Source: Actinomadura craniellae
GTDB taxonomy: Bacteria > Actinomycetota > Actinomycetes > Streptosporangiales > Streptosporangiaceae
NCBI RefSeq assembly: GCF_003289645.1
Contig: NZ_QLYX01000001.1
Location: 248,001 to 312,000 of the forward strand
DNA length: 64,000 nucleotides
Direction: 5' to 3'
In this document: positions 60,677 to 64,000 of the stretch, in pieces
Layout of the letters: every line of letters begins with the position of its first letter
How positions within the stretch are numbered: the stretch's first letter is position 1
Made by a program: the position numbers and the translations under genes
The notes under the pieces: model-generated
What the model was told of the DNA's origin: nothing
Seen by the model: only the letters and a program-made list of their open reading frames with translations
The model's database searches: none

Positions 60677-60867
60677 AGAACCGCATCAGGGACCTCCGGG
60701 CCGAACATGCCTGGACGCAGGCCGACCTGGCTCAGCGCGCCGGCGTGTCAAGGCAGACGATCAACGCGATCGAAACGGGGAAGTTCGACCCGAGCCTTCC
60801 GGTCGCCTTCCGCCTCGCCAAGCTGTTCGACCTGAAGATCGAAGAGGTCTTTCTCGACGACCAATGA
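60673..60867 (+). CDS. Cro/CI-type HTH protein, 64 aa
   Basis: This is a minimal HTH protein of the YozG type: VKNRIRDLRAEHAWTQADLA, then QRAGVSRQTINAIETGKFDP, and a C-terminal K-L-F-D-L-K-I-E-E-V-F. It has no effector domain, so regulation would be by concentration or by the coupled membrane protein. GTG 60673 overlaps the preceding stop. The palindromes at the promoter of the pair are its probable targets, giving negative feedback. Confidence 0.88.
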   Translation: MKNRIRDLRAEHAWTQADLAQRAGVSRQTINAIETGKFDPSLPVAFRLAKLFDLKIEEVFLDDQ

Positions 60868-60946
60868 AGCGTCCTGGATCTTCCGGGCGGATCGCGGGGA
60901 TCGAGGGAAGGCCCAATGATGCGCACAGCCTATTTAGAATCATGAA

Positions 60947-61747
60947 ATGCCTCATGAAGATCCGCCTGTACCCCCCGGCGTTAATCCCGAGATCCCATCA
61001 GCTGCCCGGATCTACGACCTTCTGCTGGGCGGCAGGGATAATTATCCCTCTGATCGCCAAGCCGTCGAAGAGATGAAGAGGGTCTACCCCGACAGCGGTG
61101 AAGGTGCCGCCAGGGGGAACCGTGCATGGTTGATCCGAGCCGTCCGCTATCTGGCGGGAGCCGGCATCGACCAGTTCCTCGATCTGGGCACCGGGTTGCC
61201 CACCCAAGAGAACGTGCACGAAGTCGCCCAGTCCATCGTCCCCGGCTCACGCGTGATGTACGTCGACAACGACCCGAGCGTCATTGCCCATGGGCGGGCG
61301 TTGCTCGCCGGCACCACCGTGATCATGCTTGAGGGTGACCTCGCCGATCCCGACTCGATCTTGCGTGCCGCCAGGGAGCACCTGGATTTCAGTCGCCCCG
61401 TCGCCGTCTTGTTCTCGGCGGTCTTTCATTTCATCAGCGATGAGCAGAGCCCGTCCCGGATCGTCGCGACCTTCGAGGACGCAGTCTGTTCTGGGAGTCA
61501 CATCGCGATTTCCCATTTCACCAGTGACATCCTCGAAGAGGCGGACGATCTCGCGCGGGAGTACAGCAGTCGGGTCAGCGCCTCGTTGCACCCTCGTCCC
61601 TACGATGAGGTGACGAAGCTGTTCGCGGGTCTGGAGATGGTCGAGCCGGGCCTGGTGTACGTCAACCAGTGGCGTCCCCCAGAAGGCGTCGAGCTGGGGC
61701 ACCCGACCACAGCTCCGATCTACGGGGGTGTGGGGCGTAAGCCCTGA
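60947..61747 (+). CDS. SAM-dependent methyltransferase of the actinomycete DUF574 (S-adenosyl methyltransferase) family, 266 aa
   Basis: The sequence starts with PGVNPEIPSAARIYDLLLGGRDNYPSD, the family's hallmark, and has a Rossmann SAM-binding motif FLDLGTGLPTQENVHEVAQ and the acidic end VMYVDNDPSVIAHGRALL. Members are very numerous in actinomycetes, and their substrates are mostly unknown. The gene is not part of an obvious operon. It is followed by a hairpin and is convergent with lexA. Confidence 0.9.
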   Translation: MPHEDPPVPPGVNPEIPSAARIYDLLLGGRDNYPSDRQAVEEMKRVYPDSGEGAARGNRAWLIRAVRYLAGAGIDQFLDLGTGLPTQENVHEVAQSIVPGSRVMYVDNDPSVIAHGRALLAGTTVIMLEGDLADPDSILRAAREHLDFSRPVAVLFSAVFHFISDEQSPSRIVATFEDAVCSGSHIAISHFTSDILEEADDLAREYSSRVSASLHPRPYDEVTKLFAGLEMVEPGLVYVNQWRPPEGVELGHPTTAPIYGGVGRKP

Positions 61748-61798
61748 GAACCGGGTCTGGTGTTGCCGGGCTGGGCGACACCACTTGTGCCCGTCGAA

Positions 61799-61831
61799 CG
61801 GGGCGGCGGGGATTTGAACCGCAGTGCCCCG
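61799..61831. terminator. Hairpin between the methyltransferase and lexA genes
   Basis: CGGGGC (61799-61804) pairs with GCCCCG (61826-61831), with an inner GCGG/CCGC stem and a GATTTGAA loop. It lies 52 bp beyond the methyltransferase stop in a convergent gap, fitting a bidirectional terminator. The loop also resembles an antisense tRNA T-arm, which I consider coincidental. Confidence 0.45.
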
Positions 61832-61917
61832 GAACGGTTGTCCGGCCCTCCTCGCGCCGCGGGTTCGAATTCCGCCCGGGTGGATGGACGATCGCGATGG
61901 CCTGCGCGGGCGGTGCG

Positions 61918-62592
61918 TCACATGGTGCGCAGGACCGAGACGACGATGCCCAGGATGGCGGCCTGATCGCCGTCGATCACCTCGTAGGCGGCGTTGCGCG
62001 GTTCGAGCAGGACGTGGCCGTCGCGCCGGCGGTAGACCTTGACCGTGGCCTCGCCGTCGATCATCGCGGCCACGATCTGCCCCGAGTGCGCTTCCTGCTG
62101 CTGGCGGACCACCACGATGTCGCCGTCGCAGATGGCCGCGTCGACCATCGAGTCGCCGCGCACCCGCAGCGCGAACACGGTGCCGCGGCCGGTGAGGTCG
62201 CGGGGCAGCCGCAGCAGGTCGTCGACGTGTTCGTCCGCCACGATCGGGGTCCCCGCGGCGATGTCGCCGACCACCGGCACGGTCACCGAGCCGGCGTCCG
62301 GCTCCGCCCGCCCGGCTCCGGGCAGGAAGTCCCGCACGTCGATCGGCCGTGCCACGGTCCTGCCGCGCCGCACGAAGCCCTGATCCTCCAGGCTCGCCAG
62401 GTGCTTCGACACCGAGGACGAGGACCGCAACCCCACCGCGGCACCGATCTGCCGGACGCTCGGCGCGTACCCGTGCGCGGCGACCCAGTCGCGGATCGCC
62501 GCCAGGATCTGCTGCTGCCGCACCGGCAGGCCCGAGACGTCCAAGTGGTCGAACCGGTCAAGCTCGTCGTAGGCGCTCACCGCCCGAATCAT
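61918..62592 (-). CDS. lexA: LexA-type SOS repressor, 224 aa
   Basis: The winged HTH is at the N-terminus (LPVRQQQILAAIRDWVAAHG, YAPSVRQIGAAVGLRSSSSV). The C-terminal peptidase-like domain has the cleavage region DIAAGTPI (Ala-Gly bond), the nucleophile Ser in RGDSMVDAAI and the base Lys in ATVKVYRR. It binds DNA-damage operators and is inactivated by RecA-stimulated self-cleavage. No recA or imuB genes are adjacent. The ATG at 62592 (MIRAVSAYDE) is a choice among several close starts. The position beside a methyltransferase and hairpin gives no further clue. Confidence 0.92.
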   Translation of the reverse strand: MIRAVSAYDELDRFDHLDVSGLPVRQQQILAAIRDWVAAHGYAPSVRQIGAAVGLRSSSSVSKHLASLEDQGFVRRGRTVARPIDVRDFLPGAGRAEPDAGSVTVPVVGDIAAGTPIVADEHVDDLLRLPRDLTGRGTVFALRVRGDSMVDAAICDGDIVVVRQQQEAHSGQIVAAMIDGEATVKVYRRRDGHVLLEPRNAAYEVIDGDQAAILGIVVSVLRTM

Positions 62593-62673
62593 AGGCCCTG
62601 GCCTGGGTGATCCCACGGCGTTCCGTCCTTCCGCGCCGGAACGCGTCGGGGGCTCCCGCGGGTGGCCGGGGTC

Positions 62674-63390
62674 TCAGGCGGGCCGGGCGGCGAGTTCGGC
62701 CAGGCCGGGGGCGCCGGAGGGGGCGCGCAGCGCGATCTCCTCGCCGTCATGGGTGGTCAGCCCGACGCCGTACAGCCCGGCCGGGCCGTCGACGAACCGG
62801 AGCGGGAGCGCGGTGAAGGTCTCGGTGCCGATGTGCTCCTCGAGGTGGGCGGGGTCGCCGCCCACCTCGAGCCAGGAGATCTCGTGTAGCGGGCGCTCGT
62901 GGGTCAGCGGAGCGCGGCGGGCGGGGTGCTGCTCCAGGTCCGGGTGGAAGTACCAGTTCGGGAGTCCTCGGGCCCACGTCACCGCGGCGTTCCCCGGCGC
63001 CATGACCGTGGTCGTGGTCGTGCCGTCCGGCCGCCGGGCCCCGGGAGCGGTCACCACCTCGCCGCCGAAGCGCCGGGCGACGTCTTCGAGGTCCGCGCGG
63101 CTGCGGGCCCGCAGGTTCCAGGTCATCCAGTGGTCGCCGCGGCGGGTCGTCTGCTCGAACCAGGTGCGGAACGCGTCGACCCCGGGCGGCAGGTCGGCGT
63201 GGTGGTCGATGACCGACTCGACGTTGACGTACGCGTCGCCCGGCAGGGGGATGGTGCGGTGGGCGGTCGGCATGGTGTCCAGCCATCCGCCCTCGTGGCT
63301 GCGTAGCCCGGTTTCGGTGCGCAGCCGTTCGGCGCTCGCGTAGAGGTGTCGTACGCCGAGCGTGCAGTGGTCCAGGTCGTAGACAGGCAC
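62674..63390 (-). CDS. VOC-superfamily protein (glyoxalase/dioxygenase-like), 238 aa
   Basis: VYDLDHCTLGVRHLYASAERL at the start supplies a metal-ligand His in the first beta-alpha-beta-beta-beta unit. Further His and Glu residues occur in HHADLPPG and HEISWLEVGG. This matches the two-module vicinal-oxygen-chelate fold. The reaction cannot be predicted; a lyase, isomerase or ring-cleaving activity is possible. GTG 63390 has GGAGG five bases upstream and is preferred over 63405. It is divergent from the MarR regulator and probably its target. Confidence 0.8.
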   Translation of the reverse strand: MPVYDLDHCTLGVRHLYASAERLRTETGLRSHEGGWLDTMPTAHRTIPLPGDAYVNVESVIDHHADLPPGVDAFRTWFEQTTRRGDHWMTWNLRARSRADLEDVARRFGGEVVTAPGARRPDGTTTTTVMAPGNAAVTWARGLPNWYFHPDLEQHPARRAPLTHERPLHEISWLEVGGDPAHLEEHIGTETFTALPLRFVDGPAGLYGVGLTTHDGEEIALRAPSGAPGLAELAARPA

Positions 63391-63415
63391 GGGGTCCTCC
63401 GCCACGCTTGAAGCG

Positions 63416-63442
63416 TTGCTTCCAAAATAGATTTGAAAGCAA
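63416..63442. promoter_or_regulatory. MarR operator between the VOC and MarR genes
   Basis: TTGCTTCCAAA (63416-63426), a 5-bp spacer and TTTGAAAGCAA (63432-63442) form an inverted repeat with one mismatch. It lies 22 bp before the MarR start and 26 bp before the VOC start, an ideal position for a divergent repressor. Confidence 0.7.
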
Positions 63443-63463
63443 ACCTAAAGTTGGGAAGGTGCG

Positions 63464-63931
63464 ATGTCAACCGACGGTCCGACTCTCGACGAGGGCGTGC
63501 GCGAGATGATCCTGCTGATGCCGCGGCTGGTGGCGCGGGCGAAGCGGACGCCGATCCCGGAGCGGCTCCGTGACTTCGCGCTCACGCCCCGGCACCTGTC
63601 CCTGCTGGCCCTGCTGCTCTACGACGGGCCCACCACGGTCAAGGAACTCGCCGGCCGGCTCCAGCTCGCCTCGACGACGGTCAGCCTGATGGTGGGTGAC
63701 CTGAGCCGCCAGGGCATCCTGCGGCGACGCGAGGACGAGCAGGACCGCCGCCGGACCATCGTGAGCATCACCGACGCCCACCGCTCCGCGATCGAGGGCT
63801 GGCTGGGCACGGCGGCGGCGGCCTGGCGTACCGCGCTCCAGCCGCTGTCACCGGCCGAACGGGAGACGGTGATCGACACCCTGCTCACCTACGAGCGGGA
63901 GACGGCGGAACCGACCCGACAGCCCGACTGA
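63464..63931 (+). CDS. MarR-family regulator, 155 aa
   Basis: The winged HTH occupies about residues 40-110. LLLYDGPTTVKELAGRLQLA and STTVSLMVGDLSRQGILRRR form the recognition helix and the following segment, and R-R-E-D-E-Q-D-R-R-R-T-I the wing. N- and C-terminal helices would form the dimer interface. GGAAGG precedes ATG 63464. It should bind the inverted repeat at 63416-63442 and control itself and the divergent VOC gene, responding to a small aromatic or electrophilic compound as is usual for the family. The last 69 bp of the window show no gene. Confidence 0.92.
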   Translation: MSTDGPTLDEGVREMILLMPRLVARAKRTPIPERLRDFALTPRHLSLLALLLYDGPTTVKELAGRLQLASTTVSLMVGDLSRQGILRRREDEQDRRRTIVSITDAHRSAIEGWLGTAAAAWRTALQPLSPAERETVIDTLLTYERETAEPTRQPD

Positions 63932-64000
63932 CCGCGCACCGCCCGCGCCCGTGTTCTCAGGCGGGGGACACCCCCGGGACCCGGTCCTGGACGGTGAACG

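Noticed and set aside
61799..61890. Two tRNA-like T-arms (one on each strand) between the methyltransferase and lexA genes
   Set aside because: Neither has a matching 5' acceptor, D-arm or anticodon arm. One is better explained as a terminator hairpin.
1..64000. CRISPR arrays, insertion sequences, phage structural genes or a replication origin
   Set aside because: No spaced direct repeats, transposase or integrase motifs, capsid or tail genes, or DnaA-box clusters were seen on reading both strands.
63932..64000. Possible gene start in the last 69 bp
   Set aside because: No start codon with ribosome-binding site and sufficient open frame can be judged at the window edge.

Overview
The window is about 64 kb of very GC-rich DNA with GTG and TTG starts, many 4-bp stop/start overlaps, paired DUF5753/DUF397 genes, and an S-adenosyl methyltransferase of the actinomycete-specific type. 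This points to a filamentous actinomycete. A Streptosporangiales-like host is my guess, but the sequence alone does not fix the genus. I see no rRNA, no intact tRNA, no CRISPR array and no transposase.

Layout. 1-10.5 kb is mixed housekeeping and accessory DNA: the 3' end of a tRNA left as a fragment, a regulator trio, glucose-6-phosphate dehydrogenase, a GH15 trehalase/glucoamylase running into a truncated aquaporin, a class III aminotransferase and a nitroreductase. 10.6-40.1 kb is one catabolic island read left to right. It opens with a tandem glycine riboswitch followed by gcvT-gcvH-glyA-sdaA. Next come a gamma-glutamylation amine pathway (glutamine-synthetase-like ligase, aldehyde dehydrogenases, PuuD-like hydrolase, PuuB-like and MAO-like flavoenzymes), a peptide-type ABC importer, and a module with an HpaB-type monooxygenase, flavin reductase, nitrilase-superfamily amidase, DUF3830, SDR, C45 hydrolase and polysaccharide-deacetylase-like hydrolase. 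An aldehyde dehydrogenase and a GMC oxidoreductase close it. The simplest reading is import of nitrogenous compounds, release of amine and acyl parts, and funnelling of glycine to serine and pyruvate.

40-45 kb holds AraC and LuxR regulators, a P450 and an acetylpolyamine-amidohydrolase/HDAC-like enzyme. 44.9-54.3 kb holds the most striking system. A leftward transcription unit runs from a 31-residue precursor-like peptide through an E1/ocin-ThiF-like protein, a CocE/S15-fold protein that has lost its catalytic triad, and two YcaO proteins, into a complete FecBCD/BtuCDF-type ABC importer. An MFS exporter with a His-rich tail is transcribed divergently. The shared promoter region carries a Zur-like 15-bp operator overlapping a near-consensus sigma-70 promoter. 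No azoline dehydrogenase is present. I propose a ribosomally made, azoline-bearing metallophore, probably zinc-responsive.

54.4-57 kb encodes a polyprenyl synthase, an MpaB/DUF2236 oxygenase and a small partner. 57-61.7 kb has a DUF1152 protein, a GntR regulator with recognisable operators, a small-gene operon, a membrane protein/HTH pair and a methyltransferase. 61.9-64 kb has lexA, a VOC-family protein and a MarR regulator with its operator. Starts were chosen from ribosome-binding sites and gene overlaps, and alternatives are stated. No database search was possible, so family names rest on motifs and remembered family patterns.
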